This document shows positions 15,795 to 24,363 of a stretch of 64,000 nt of DNA, piece by piece (within the stretch, counting starts at the first letter, position 1; each line of letters begins with the position of its first letter). A program made the translations under genes and the position numbers. The DNA is from Methanococcoides methylutens MM1 (GTDB lineage: Archaea > Halobacteriota > Methanosarcinia > Methanosarcinales > Methanosarcinaceae), in the NCBI RefSeq assembly GCF_000970325.1, contig NZ_CP009518.1, positions 806,001-870,000 of the forward strand, read 5' to 3'. The notes beneath the pieces are model-generated. The model was not told the DNA's origin and did not search any database. It saw only the letters and a list, made by a program, of their open reading frames with translations.

Positions 15795-16949
15795 TCAATG
15801 GAACAATTCTCTGAATACTTCTTCTTCTCCGCTTTTCTTTATTTCGCGCTGTGCTTCGGAGTACCAGCTAGTGATCGATGGTTTTCTTTCATCCAGCACT
15901 TTGACAAAATCGTCCATCTTTATCTTCCGTGGTTCTGCACCACGAAGTGCTTCTCCAAGTGGTATGTCAGCAGCTTCCTTACAGATGGCGGAAATATCGG
16001 CACCGGAATATGATTCGGTCATATCTGCAAGTTTCTCGATATTAACATCATCATCCACTGGTCTTTTCTTCAGGTTCAGCTTAAAAATAGCAATCCTTGC
16101 AGGAAGGTCAGGTTCGGGCACGAACACGAGTTTGCTGAATCTTCCTGGTCTGCGAAGTGCCGGGTCTATGGCCCATGGTTCATTGGTAGCAGAAAGGACA
16201 AGCAGGTTATCGTCTGCAGTATCGACACCATCCATCTGGGCAAGCAGTTCATTGACCACCCTTTTTGCATAGTCTTCAGCTTCACTTCTCCTGCCTGCGA
16301 TGGAATCGATCTCGTCAAAGAAGATGATCGCTTTTTCACATTCCCTTGCTGTGTCAAAGACCTTCTTTATGTTCTTCTCGGAAGCACCCACCCATTTGCT
16401 TACTATGCTGCTGGTCTTCACACTGATGAAATCAGCACCGCACTCTTTGGCGGCAGCCTTTGCCATCATTGTCTTACCACAGCCCGGTGGTCCGTGCAGA
16501 AGAATCCCTTCACCGGCCTTCTGGCCATACATCTGGTATAGTTCCTTGTGTGTAAAAGGATATATGATGGCCTTTTTGATGTCCTCTTTCACAGACTCGA
16601 GCCCACCGATATCAGAAAATCCGATATCAGGTTTTTCTGTCATGATAAGGTCATCTTTTGACAATGAAGACTCATCTGTATCTTCTTTTGCTCCGCCGCC
16701 TGGTCCGGAATACTGTACGCCGGAGCTCTTGAGTGACTGTGCTTTTGCAAAAAGGTGCTCTGCGAGGTCACGCTGTGTATTCTTATCTGTTTTGTCAGTG
16801 GAGAGCTTTGAAGCCTCATTGTAGAGCTTTGCAGACTTCAGGTATAGTTCCCTTGCTCTCTCCTTTTCGTTATCTTCTTCCAGTGTTCTGGCAGCCTTTG
16901 CATATCCCCTTGCCTGTGCTGCCAGTGTACTTGCAGATCCCAGATCCAC
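15795..16949 (-). CDS. MIT-domain AAA ATPase, Vps4/CdvC-like
   Basis: A 384-residue ATPase. Residues 5-76 form an MIT-type three-helix domain (ARELYLKSAKLYNEASKL, then AEHLFAKAQSLKSS). After a Gly/Ser linker comes a single AAA module: Walker A GPPGCGKT 153-160, pore loop KWVG 185-188, Walker B IIFFDEID 208-215, second region of homology NEPWAIDPALRRPGRF about 256-271, and a C-terminal helix SITSWYSEAQREI as in meiotic-clade ATPases. This is the architecture of Vps4 and CdvC, which pull apart ESCRT-III polymers. The start is GTG 16949; a TGA lies 18 bp upstream and GGGGG abuts the GTG. It lies 39 bp after the Snf7-like gene, its probable substrate. Confidence 0.88.
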   Translation of the reverse strand: MDLGSASTLAAQARGYAKAARTLEEDNEKERARELYLKSAKLYNEASKLSTDKTDKNTQRDLAEHLFAKAQSLKSSGVQYSGPGGGAKEDTDESSLSKDDLIMTEKPDIGFSDIGGLESVKEDIKKAIIYPFTHKELYQMYGQKAGEGILLHGPPGCGKTMMAKAAAKECGADFISVKTSSIVSKWVGASEKNIKKVFDTARECEKAIIFFDEIDSIAGRRSEAEDYAKRVVNELLAQMDGVDTADDNLLVLSATNEPWAIDPALRRPGRFSKLVFVPEPDLPARIAIFKLNLKKRPVDDDVNIEKLADMTESYSGADISAICKEAADIPLGEALRGAEPRKIKMDDFVKVLDERKPSITSWYSEAQREIKKSGEEEVFRELFH

Positions 16950-16988
16950 ACCCCCTATGTAAGTTCAGGTCAGTTTGATCCTTACAGT

Positions 16989-17558
16989 TCACTCTGAATC
17001 TGCCATCTCGGATTCTATCTTCTTTGATAGCTCATCCTTGGACGATGTGTCAGTACTAAGTTCTGCCAGCAGTTCAGACCTGAGGGAGTCCTGCAGTTCG
17101 CTGAGTTCTGTACCTCCGGTCATAGCAGCATCCATTGAAGATGTCATCATACTGGTGGCTGTATTCACTTTTTCCATGGATGTACGAATATTGGTCACAG
17201 CCCCTTCAAGCTTTGATGTATCAAATCCAAGTTGTTTTTGCCATTTTCCGAGGTTATCTCCGATTTCAACTACTTCTTTAAGTCCGGTCTGCATCTCGAT
17301 AACATCGGTCATGGACTGTGCCATTTCTACCATGCTGCCGATGGTATTTACTTGTCCATCTACCATCGAATACCTGCGGGAGGCTACCCTGAATTCCCTG
17401 TCGTTACCTTCAGAAAGAGCTTCCTTAGCTTTTGCACGAGCTGTTTCTCTTTTCTTGCTAAGTTCCTTTTCTCTTGCTGTCAGTCTCTGTTCAGACATTG
17501 AAAGCTTTGTTTTCAGTTCTTCAGGTGATATTTTCTTGAATGGATTGGTGAGTCCCAT
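16989..17558 (-). CDS. ESCRT-III/Snf7-like helical protein
   Basis: A 189-residue, almost wholly helical protein. Residues 9-95 look like the long basic helical hairpin of ESCRT-III (KKRETARAKAKEALSEGN then REFRVASRRYSMVDGQ), with small Met- and Thr-rich helices at 95-145 and an acidic C-terminal third, giving the basic-then-acidic charge order of the family. A Leu-rich segment near 155-168 (SLRSELLAEL) could bind an MIT domain, though it does not match the MIM1 consensus exactly. The start is ATG 17558 after GGAGGAAATAT; it overlaps the preceding small gene's stop (TAATG). No signal or membrane span. Assignment to ESCRT-III rests on pattern and on the adjacent MIT-AAA ATPase. Confidence 0.72.
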   Translation of the reverse strand: MGLTNPFKKISPEELKTKLSMSEQRLTAREKELSKKRETARAKAKEALSEGNDREFRVASRRYSMVDGQVNTIGSMVEMAQSMTDVIEMQTGLKEVVEIGDNLGKWQKQLGFDTSKLEGAVTNIRTSMEKVNTATSMMTSSMDAAMTGGTELSELQDSLRSELLAELSTDTSSKDELSKKIESEMADSE

Positions 17559-17713
17559 TATATTTCCTCCTCCATTTTCTTTTGTTTGGCATACCTTATA
17601 CATATTTTCAATGCTTCGGACATGTTGATCGCAACTCCTTCTTCAACAAGATGTTGTAGGTATTGTTTGCTGTCTTCTGAGATCCTTGCACTGACCGGAT
17701 ACGAGCGACCCAT
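17558..17713 (-). CDS. 51-residue ribbon-helix-helix protein
   Basis: A short gene: MGRSYPVSARISEDSKQY at the start, then HLVEEGVAINMSEALKICI. This is the CopG/Arc-type ribbon-helix-helix layout: one strand (PVSARI), a helix, a turn with Gly, then a second helix starting at the Ser-Glu-Ala typical of the fold. GAGGAG lies 7 bp before the ATG. Its TAA overlaps the ATG of the Snf7-like gene, so it heads the operon. Most likely a dimeric DNA-binding autoregulator of this divergent locus, or a small adaptor. Confidence 0.72.
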   Translation of the reverse strand: MGRSYPVSARISEDSKQYLQHLVEEGVAINMSEALKICIRYAKQKKMEEEI

Positions 17714-17893
17714 TTTATCTCCTCTCTTTTATTATTTTAATATTTGTGTATTATTTTTGCAGTTGATAATTCTTTCATCGTTCAATAAAATATCAACGAT
17801 TATGTATGCCTATGTATACAATAGAAAACATTATATATAATATTTGTCCAATGTTATTCTATAGCATATAGCGGATGTTGGAGGTATAGGAAT
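17714..17893. promoter_or_regulatory. Divergent regulatory region of the ESCRT-like locus
   Basis: 180 bp separates the minus-strand operon from the SPFH gene. TTATATATAA at 17831-17840 is a TATA box for the SPFH gene. Just upstream, TATGTATGCC (17801-17810) and TATGTATACA (17811-17820) are tandem copies spaced exactly 10 bp, one helical turn, and the second contains the palindrome TGTATACA. Tandem or palindromic short sites are typical operators of ribbon-helix-helix proteins. Confidence 0.5.
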
Positions 17894-19180
17894 ATGGCAT
17901 TCAAGTGGAAAAAAGATCTTGATGATATTGCGCGTGTTATCCCTAAGAAAAATGTAAAAGGCTTCTTCAGCAAGTCGATAACTCTCTCACCTAATGAGAA
18001 AGCTGTCATGATAAGAAATGGAGAGGTTGAGGACATCATCGATAGTGGGAAGATGAGGGTTGGTGGCCTGTTAAAACCGGGAAACATACGCAAGGACGTG
18101 GACGTTGCCCTTATCGATACTTCCTTTAAGGAACTAAGGTGGGAAGTTACCGGCCTGTGGACACGTGATGACCAGGAGGTCGGATGTGGCGGTATTCTCA
18201 GGTTCAGGATCAACGATCCGAAAAAGTTCTTCGGCATGATATTCTCCTATACGGTCGCAGAAAAGAATGGTGAGAGGAACCTTTCTATCTTCGATATCTA
18301 TGACCGTCTTGAAAGTGAGACCATAACCCGAGTCCTTGAACCGGAAGTTCATGGAGAAGACATTGAGTCCCTCTATGGTAACCGCGATTTGCAGTTGAGG
18401 ATGGAGAACGAGCTTGAAATGCAGCTTAAGGACACTCTCATGTTCTGGGGACTCGAGCTTGTTAAATACACCTGTGAGTGGGACTTTGGTAACTATGCTG
18501 TTGTGAGAAAGGAGCGTAGCGGTTTCCAGGTCAGTGAAGAGCTCAAGGAAATGGATGTCCTTGGAAAGGAAGGGGACATTGAACGTGAGAGCCGTGTAGG
18601 TGTTGCAGCTACCAGGGCCGGCCTTGCAGAAGAAACAGTTACTGCAGCTCATTACAGGACCGAAGAGGAAAAAGATGCTCTTCATAGGGCCCGGATCTCG
18701 CAGATCGAAAATGAGGCAGATGCTGCTGAAGCAAAGCAGGCTATCAACACATTTTCTGAATGGAAACAGGTCAAGACCGGTGCAAAAAGAGCCGAACTTG
18801 AGCTTGATGAGGATATGAACGACCGCAAACATTCCCGTGACATGGAATATCTGGGAAATGTTATGGAAAAAGGTGGTTCTGATGTTGCAAAGGTCATTGC
18901 ACAGGGCAGGGAATTCCAGAATATGTCGCCTGAACAACTTGAGGCCCTTGCTAAGATGAAAGAGGCCGAAAACATTGCGAAGGAGGACAAGGTCCGCTTC
19001 ATGATGGAAGTCGAGGACCGCGAACGTGATGATTCCTATCGCAGAAAGGAACTTGATGCGGAAATGATGGGTGCTGCACAGCCCCGCAGGAGTGCTGGTG
19101 TCAGGAAATGTCCTGGATGTGGCAGCACGGTAGCTGCAGAAGCACATTTCTGTGGGCAGTGCGGGACAAAGCTCGATTGA
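17894..19180 (+). CDS. SPFH/band 7 domain protein with coiled coil and zinc ribbon
   Basis: A 428-residue protein. Residues about 20-210 form an SPFH domain of the YdjI-like type (LSPNEKAVMIRNGEVEDI near the start, then LLKPGNIRKDVDVALID). Residues 225-395 are a long charged helical region, and residues 404-428 a zinc ribbon with Cys406, 409, 420 and 423. There is no clear membrane span; this SPFH type lies on the inner face of the membrane and oligomerises. TTGGAGGTA precedes the ATG. It is divergent from the ESCRT-like operon and 103 bp before the membrane protein with the same zinc ribbon. In Bacillus, a YdjI-type SPFH protein is encoded with a PspA homologue, a useful parallel. Confidence 0.88.
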   Translation: MAFKWKKDLDDIARVIPKKNVKGFFSKSITLSPNEKAVMIRNGEVEDIIDSGKMRVGGLLKPGNIRKDVDVALIDTSFKELRWEVTGLWTRDDQEVGCGGILRFRINDPKKFFGMIFSYTVAEKNGERNLSIFDIYDRLESETITRVLEPEVHGEDIESLYGNRDLQLRMENELEMQLKDTLMFWGLELVKYTCEWDFGNYAVVRKERSGFQVSEELKEMDVLGKEGDIERESRVGVAATRAGLAEETVTAAHYRTEEEKDALHRARISQIENEADAAEAKQAINTFSEWKQVKTGAKRAELELDEDMNDRKHSRDMEYLGNVMEKGGSDVAKVIAQGREFQNMSPEQLEALAKMKEAENIAKEDKVRFMMEVEDRERDDSYRRKELDAEMMGAAQPRRSAGVRKCPGCGSTVAAEAHFCGQCGTKLD

Positions 19181-19283
19181 ACTGGCTTTTAATTAATATT
19201 CATTGTTCCCTGACTTAGCTCTGGAAAAAAACTAATAGCGATCAAACCTAACATAATATGAGAGTTACTACAGGTGTCTGATC

Positions 19284-21095
19284 TTGATAGCAAAACATAT
19301 GAAAATACTGATTCTTTTATCTTTTTTAGTCCTGTCATTATCCGCAGTTGGCAGTGCCTCTTCAATACTTGACTATGAGGTCGCCATTCCGGAAGGCGAC
19401 TCTATCTGGCTGGAAAATGGATATGTTCTCACTATAGTTGACATTGATCCGTACAATGAGTATGCCGAGATCGTGATCTCAGGGAATGGTTACGAAGTGC
19501 TCGATACTATTTATTATGAAGGCGATTATTTCTACTATGATGACAGCTTTATTACACTGGAATTCGACATTGTGGACATATATTCCGGTTCTTATGTCGA
19601 TTACATGGACATCGACGGGCTTTATATCTTCTACAAGGATTTTCCGCAGGGAACCATTTTTCTCTATTCCATTCCTGAAGGCTATGATGTCTATCTGAAT
19701 ACTTATTATCAGGCCACAAGTGATGGCTATACTTTGATACAGTTAAGTAATCTGGAAACCGGCTATCACGCTGTCACCCTGGAATCCAGAAGCGATGCCG
19801 ATATGCAGGCAAGTTTTTACATATCTGCAGGTGAGGTCCAGTATTATTCCGTCTCTGATTTTACCAGATCCTCTGATGGTACTGACAGAACCGAAACAAC
19901 ATACTATGATGATTACGACTATAATGGTCAGAATGGTGATGACAATATCTTTGGTGTAATTCTGCTGATTCTTTCTTTCATATTCGTAGTCTACTTCCTG
20001 AGGGGGATCTTTAAGGCAAGAAGAAAGAACAAGAAAGAAAAACATTCTTCAACAGCTGGCTTTGGGACTGTTCCTTCCGGTAAGGACAAACTCTCATCAA
20101 AGGTTTCCGACAAAACATCGCCTGCTCCGGAGTCTACTACTGAAGTCACTACTGATGCTGCAAAAGGTCCGGCTGCTACACCAGCTCCAGATGCAGGCAT
20201 GTCAGCTCCTTCTCCTGTAAAAGAAAGTAGCACGATCCTAGTAAAATCTGCATTCTACTACCGTGGCGCTATTCTGCAGTATAAGGTAAAGGTGGAGAAC
20301 CATACTTCTGAGCCCATTGGGGACATCAAGGTCAAGCTTTTCGTACCTGATGTTTTCCTTTTGAAAGAGCCTGAGAAGACCATCTCCATGCTTGAACCTG
20401 ACGAAGGAAAGACTGTTACATTTGAGATACGTCCGACTGGTGAGTGCGGTGACTGTAAGGTCTCTGCAGGCATAGATTACTATGATTATAATACAAAGAA
20501 GCGCAACCATGTTGACCTTGATGGCAAGATGGTAAGTGTGGTCTGTCCGGTACTTCACGTAAAAGAAATTGATGAATCCAGCTGGAGGTCAGTTGTATCA
20601 ACCCTTATTTCAGCTGAGGAGGATTCCAAAGACCTTGAGATCCCTGCAGAGAACCTTTTCGATATTGCCACAAGGGTTCTCAAGGACATGAACATGTATA
20701 TGATAGAGCCGGAGATCACTTCAACACCCAGTCTTTTCACAGGGGTTGCGAGGTTCTATGCCGAAGGCGTCAGCGGTTTGAAATATGCTTCCTACGTTGA
20801 GGTTGTGGGTAAGCGCAGGTCACGTCTGATCCTGAGGGCATGGGCTGAAAAAGAAGAAGCACTAACAGGGTTTTATCATAAAATGCTGGAAGAGATCGAA
20901 AAGAGGACCGACATCAAGCTTTTTGTTGATGAAGGTTCTACCCAGTACAACATAAAAACTACCAATATCTCTGACAGCCTTATCCAGCGTTCAACTATCG
21001 GTTCGGAAGCTGAGGTAAGAAAGTGTCCGAATTGTGGAAAAGATGTGAAGGGTGATGCAAAGTTCTGTGAGGAATGCGGGGAAAGGCTGGATTGA
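19284..21095 (+). CDS. Transmembrane PEGA-like protein with cytosolic zinc ribbon
   Basis: A 603-residue membrane protein. A signal sequence (6-26) leads to an external Tyr/Asp-rich beta region; 120-192 resembles a PEGA domain (GTIFLYSIPEGYDVYLN). A membrane span at 223-240 is followed by the basic stop KARRKNKKEK. The inside part holds a Pro/Thr-rich linker (265-315), an immunoglobulin-like segment (320-430), an alpha/beta domain (440-560) and a zinc ribbon (Cys581, 584, 595, 598). Start: TTG 19284 lies 7 bp after GGTG, better placed than ATG 19299. The shared zinc ribbon with the SPFH protein suggests one complex linking the outside to the inner membrane face. Confidence 0.82.
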   Translation: MIAKHMKILILLSFLVLSLSAVGSASSILDYEVAIPEGDSIWLENGYVLTIVDIDPYNEYAEIVISGNGYEVLDTIYYEGDYFYYDDSFITLEFDIVDIYSGSYVDYMDIDGLYIFYKDFPQGTIFLYSIPEGYDVYLNTYYQATSDGYTLIQLSNLETGYHAVTLESRSDADMQASFYISAGEVQYYSVSDFTRSSDGTDRTETTYYDDYDYNGQNGDDNIFGVILLILSFIFVVYFLRGIFKARRKNKKEKHSSTAGFGTVPSGKDKLSSKVSDKTSPAPESTTEVTTDAAKGPAATPAPDAGMSAPSPVKESSTILVKSAFYYRGAILQYKVKVENHTSEPIGDIKVKLFVPDVFLLKEPEKTISMLEPDEGKTVTFEIRPTGECGDCKVSAGIDYYDYNTKKRNHVDLDGKMVSVVCPVLHVKEIDESSWRSVVSTLISAEEDSKDLEIPAENLFDIATRVLKDMNMYMIEPEITSTPSLFTGVARFYAEGVSGLKYASYVEVVGKRRSRLILRAWAEKEEALTGFYHKMLEEIEKRTDIKLFVDEGSTQYNIKTTNISDSLIQRSTIGSEAEVRKCPNCGKDVKGDAKFCEECGERLD

Positions 21096-21253
21096 TTTCC
21101 AGTCATTTCCGATATGCGGTTGTTTTGTCCTGTTACTTTTTATCCACACTTTATTTCTTTTTTCTCTTTGCTCATTGAAAAAACATATATCCGATGCATT
21201 ATTTCTTAGATTATACTTTTAATTTATATTTCATAATTTACAAAGGTGGTTAG

Positions 21254-22645
21254 TTGTCAAACGATATGAAATTGACAGGAATAAAAAGATCAGATCTCGG
21301 AAGACTATTAGTTCTACCAGTTTCACTTTTTCTCCTATTGATGTTGTTGTTGGTTCCTGCAAGTGCTTCCACGGTAACTGAATGGGTGGCAAGTGGGAAT
21401 GATATGCTTGAAGAAGGAGACTACGAAGGTGCTTTGAACGCATTCGATTTTGCGATATCATTACACCAGACACATCCCAATGCATGGCTAGGAAAAGGTG
21501 ATGCACATTATAACCTTGGTGAATACGAGGAAGCTATAGAAGCCTATAATAATGTTCTCCAGTATGATTCCAATTCCATGAATGCATATGCAGGCAAGGC
21601 GGATTCTCTCATTAAGCTTGAGAGATATGAGGAAGCCTGGGCAATTTACGATGAAGCAACAACAATTGGTGCCGATGATGCTCAGATATGGTACCGGAAA
21701 GGAAGGATACTTTATGAATTTGAACAGTATGCAGAGTCTCTTGAAGCATACGATACTTCCCTGTCTATCGATCAAAAGTTCATATACTCATATTCCGGTA
21801 AGGGCTATTCACTTCTTAGAATGGGCAGTTACTCAGAAGCACTCGATAATTTTGAGACTGCCATTGGTCTGAATGAAGATTATTTGGTCGCGTGGGTAGG
21901 TAAGGGTGATGCTCTCTATGGTCTTGGTCTCTATGAGGATGCGATAAATGCTTATGACCATGTGATCTCCGAGGACTCTGAATATGTTTCAGCGTGGTCA
22001 GGTAAAGGTTACTCTCTCTACGAAATGGGAAAATATGAGGATTCAATAGAAGCCTTTGATAATGCAATAGCCATTGAGTCGGATTACGTAAAAGCATTAA
22101 GTGGAAAAGGTTTCTCACTCTTTGCACTTGGTGAATATGAGCAGGCTATCGAGGTCTTCGATGCAGCAATAGATGCGGATCCAAACTATGCGAAAGCATG
22201 GGCCGGCAGAGGTGATGCTTACTCTGAGCTTGGTTTCCCTGAAGATGCACTGGAGTCCTATGAAAGGTCTGTTGAGATATTTGCAGGTGATGCGGATGTT
22301 CTTTACAACCTTGGTCGTATTCTGTATGACCTTGGACGCTATGATGAAGCACTTGCTGCCTTTGAATCTGTTCTTGAGATCGAACCAGATCATTCCCTTG
22401 CACTCATCGGTCAGGGTTACAGCCAGTATGAACTTGGTGAGCATGAGGAGGCATTTGAATCCTTCGAAAAGGCTCTTGTAATTGATCCTGAGGACAAAGG
22501 AGCCCTTGAAGGCAAGACAATGGTCGAAGCCCAGTTAAAGATGGGATGGCTCAGAAGTCCTCTTTCAATAGCAGTAATTCTAATTGCCTTATCTTCACTT
22601 GCGATATATTTCTATTATCGGAAGAAGAAGCAGGATGCTAAATAA
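21254..22645 (+). CDS. Exported TPR protein with C-terminal membrane anchor
   Basis: A 463-residue protein with an N-terminal signal (residues 17-39, LLVLPVSLFLLLMLLLVPASA), about eleven TPR units in tandem from 45 to 425 (for example GEYEEAIEAYNNVLQYD, GKYEDSIEAFDNAIAIE), and a C-terminal span (437-456) followed by YYRKKKQ. The TPR array should face outside and the tail inside. TTG 21254 follows AGGTGG by 4 bp; ATG 21266 is the alternative. It follows the zinc-ribbon membrane protein by 158 bp on the same strand and could belong to the same envelope system, though no direct link is visible. Confidence 0.87.
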   Translation: MSNDMKLTGIKRSDLGRLLVLPVSLFLLLMLLLVPASASTVTEWVASGNDMLEEGDYEGALNAFDFAISLHQTHPNAWLGKGDAHYNLGEYEEAIEAYNNVLQYDSNSMNAYAGKADSLIKLERYEEAWAIYDEATTIGADDAQIWYRKGRILYEFEQYAESLEAYDTSLSIDQKFIYSYSGKGYSLLRMGSYSEALDNFETAIGLNEDYLVAWVGKGDALYGLGLYEDAINAYDHVISEDSEYVSAWSGKGYSLYEMGKYEDSIEAFDNAIAIESDYVKALSGKGFSLFALGEYEQAIEVFDAAIDADPNYAKAWAGRGDAYSELGFPEDALESYERSVEIFAGDADVLYNLGRILYDLGRYDEALAAFESVLEIEPDHSLALIGQGYSQYELGEHEEAFESFEKALVIDPEDKGALEGKTMVEAQLKMGWLRSPLSIAVILIALSSLAIYFYYRKKKQDAK

Positions 22646-22755
22646 TTTGACAATTCAGTGGTCGAACAGGTGTATTTTAGAAAATATCTGTTTACCATTG
22701 AATAATGGGAATCACTGGGATTTCCATTTTCTTTTTTCGGATCTGTTATTACTTT

Positions 22756-24120
22756 TCATATCTTTTCCGCATTTTCATGCTTCATCATGTCAATCTCTTT
22801 CCTTGTAATAAGGACCGCAACTACGCAGGCAAGGAAATCCGATATCGGAAATGATATCCATATGCCATTGAGTCCGAAGAACCAGGGCAGTATTATCACA
22901 AGCGGTGGAAGGAATATGATCTGTCTGGAAAGTGTGACTATAAGTGATCCCTTTGACTTGCCGAGAGATTGCAACAGGGCTGTGGCTACCACCTGATAAC
23001 CGATGAATGGCATCATCAGGAATGATATCTTCAGGGCAGTGATCCCCATTTCTATGAGCTGTGGGTCATTGCTGAAAACACGCATGATCTCCTCCGGTAT
23101 GAGGAACACTACTACGGTACTTAGGATGCATATTCCTGTGACTATGTAGTTTGAAAGGGATATCGTTTTTTTGACCCTTGCAAACTCGTTCGCTCCGTAG
23201 TTATATCCCACGATAGGCTGTATTCCCTGTTTTATTCCGATGATAGGCATGAGTGTCAGCATGAACACCTTGATGACGATACCAAAGACCGCGATTGCCA
23301 CATCACCTCCGTAGAACAGCAGGCTCTGGTTAAAGATAAGGAAGAGGCCACTCTCCACCACATTGAACACGAACTCGGACATTCCTATGGAAATGGTCTC
23401 GGAAAGTATTCCTGTGTCCGGTCTCATGTATGCCACTATCAGGTTCACTCTGCTCATGCTGCTTGCATAATAGTAGATTACCATGATACAACCGATAACC
23501 TGTGAGATAACAGTGGCAATGGCTGCTCCCTTCACTCCCATTCCGAATTCGAAGATGAACAGGGGGTCAAGGATGATGTTTGCAATGCTGGACAGGACCA
23601 TGATACCCATTGCAAAACGCGTGTTTCCTTCTGCACGTATTGCATTGCTCATTGCTGCTGAGAATGTGAAGAATGTAGTTCCTATGACTATGTATCGGGT
23701 GTACTCATTGGCAAAAGGAAGTACTGTATCTGATGCACCAAAGACTCTCAGCATTGGGTCAAGGAATACTAAAGCAAGTGCTGTGAAAGCAATACTGGCT
23801 ACGAGTACCAGTGTTATCATGTTTGCAACCGTTCTCTCGGCTTTTAATATGTCTTTCTTCCCAAGTGCCCTTGAGATTATTGAAGACCCTCCGATCCCAA
23901 CTCCAAGGGCGATTGCCATCATGAGGATCTGTACCGGGAAAGCCACGGAGATTCCTGCAATTCCCAGCATGCTCTGCTCTCCCAGTCCTCTTCCAATGAA
24001 AATTGTGTCCACAAGGTTGTATAGGGCCTGTACCATCAGTCCTACGATCGCAGGTACAGAGAGCTTGACTATAAGGTTGCCTATGGATTCCTTTCCGAGC
24101 ATCACATCTTTAGCATGCAT
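22756..24120 (-). CDS. MATE family multidrug/metabolite efflux protein
   Basis: A 454-residue polytopic membrane protein with about twelve hydrophobic segments and the MATE pattern: N-terminal VPAIVGLMVQALYNLVDTIFIG, and the internal repeat beginning near residue 235. It should export small cationic or metabolic compounds in exchange for sodium ions or protons; the substrate is unknown. Start at ATG 24120. It converges with the TPR protein and is divergent from the FGE-like gene. Sequence is typical of archaeal MATE proteins, without signs of truncation. Confidence 0.92.
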   Translation of the reverse strand: MHAKDVMLGKESIGNLIVKLSVPAIVGLMVQALYNLVDTIFIGRGLGEQSMLGIAGISVAFPVQILMMAIALGVGIGGSSIISRALGKKDILKAERTVANMITLVLVASIAFTALALVFLDPMLRVFGASDTVLPFANEYTRYIVIGTTFFTFSAAMSNAIRAEGNTRFAMGIMVLSSIANIILDPLFIFEFGMGVKGAAIATVISQVIGCIMVIYYYASSMSRVNLIVAYMRPDTGILSETISIGMSEFVFNVVESGLFLIFNQSLLFYGGDVAIAVFGIVIKVFMLTLMPIIGIKQGIQPIVGYNYGANEFARVKKTISLSNYIVTGICILSTVVVFLIPEEIMRVFSNDPQLIEMGITALKISFLMMPFIGYQVVATALLQSLGKSKGSLIVTLSRQIIFLPPLVIILPWFFGLNGIWISFPISDFLACVVAVLITRKEIDMMKHENAEKI

Positions 24121-24363
24121 TTTCTAATTCTCTTTCAGGCTGTGTTGAAGGATTACCTGATAGAGAACTTCTCATACTTATATTAGTTGGAATTGTGAAA
24201 GAAATTTTGTGTCCGGGGAAGTTAGTTACATATATGATTATTATGGATATTGTATTGGTGAGTACTGAATAACTCTAATAGCATGTCAATTAGTGCAACG
24301 ATAATCAGAGAGGTCTATTGTGGCGAATGCATATGTAATGAATGATATTAAAGGGATAATATC

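Noticed and set aside
16989-17603. Longer start of the Snf7-like gene (15 extra residues)
   Set aside because: The extra codons overlap the RHH gene out of frame, and ATG 17558 has a strong GGAGG site.
18134-19147. 337-codon minus-strand frame opposite the SPFH gene
   Set aside because: Long but an antisense shadow: Cys/Phe/His-rich, no start signal, and the plus frame has clear SPFH and zinc-ribbon domains.
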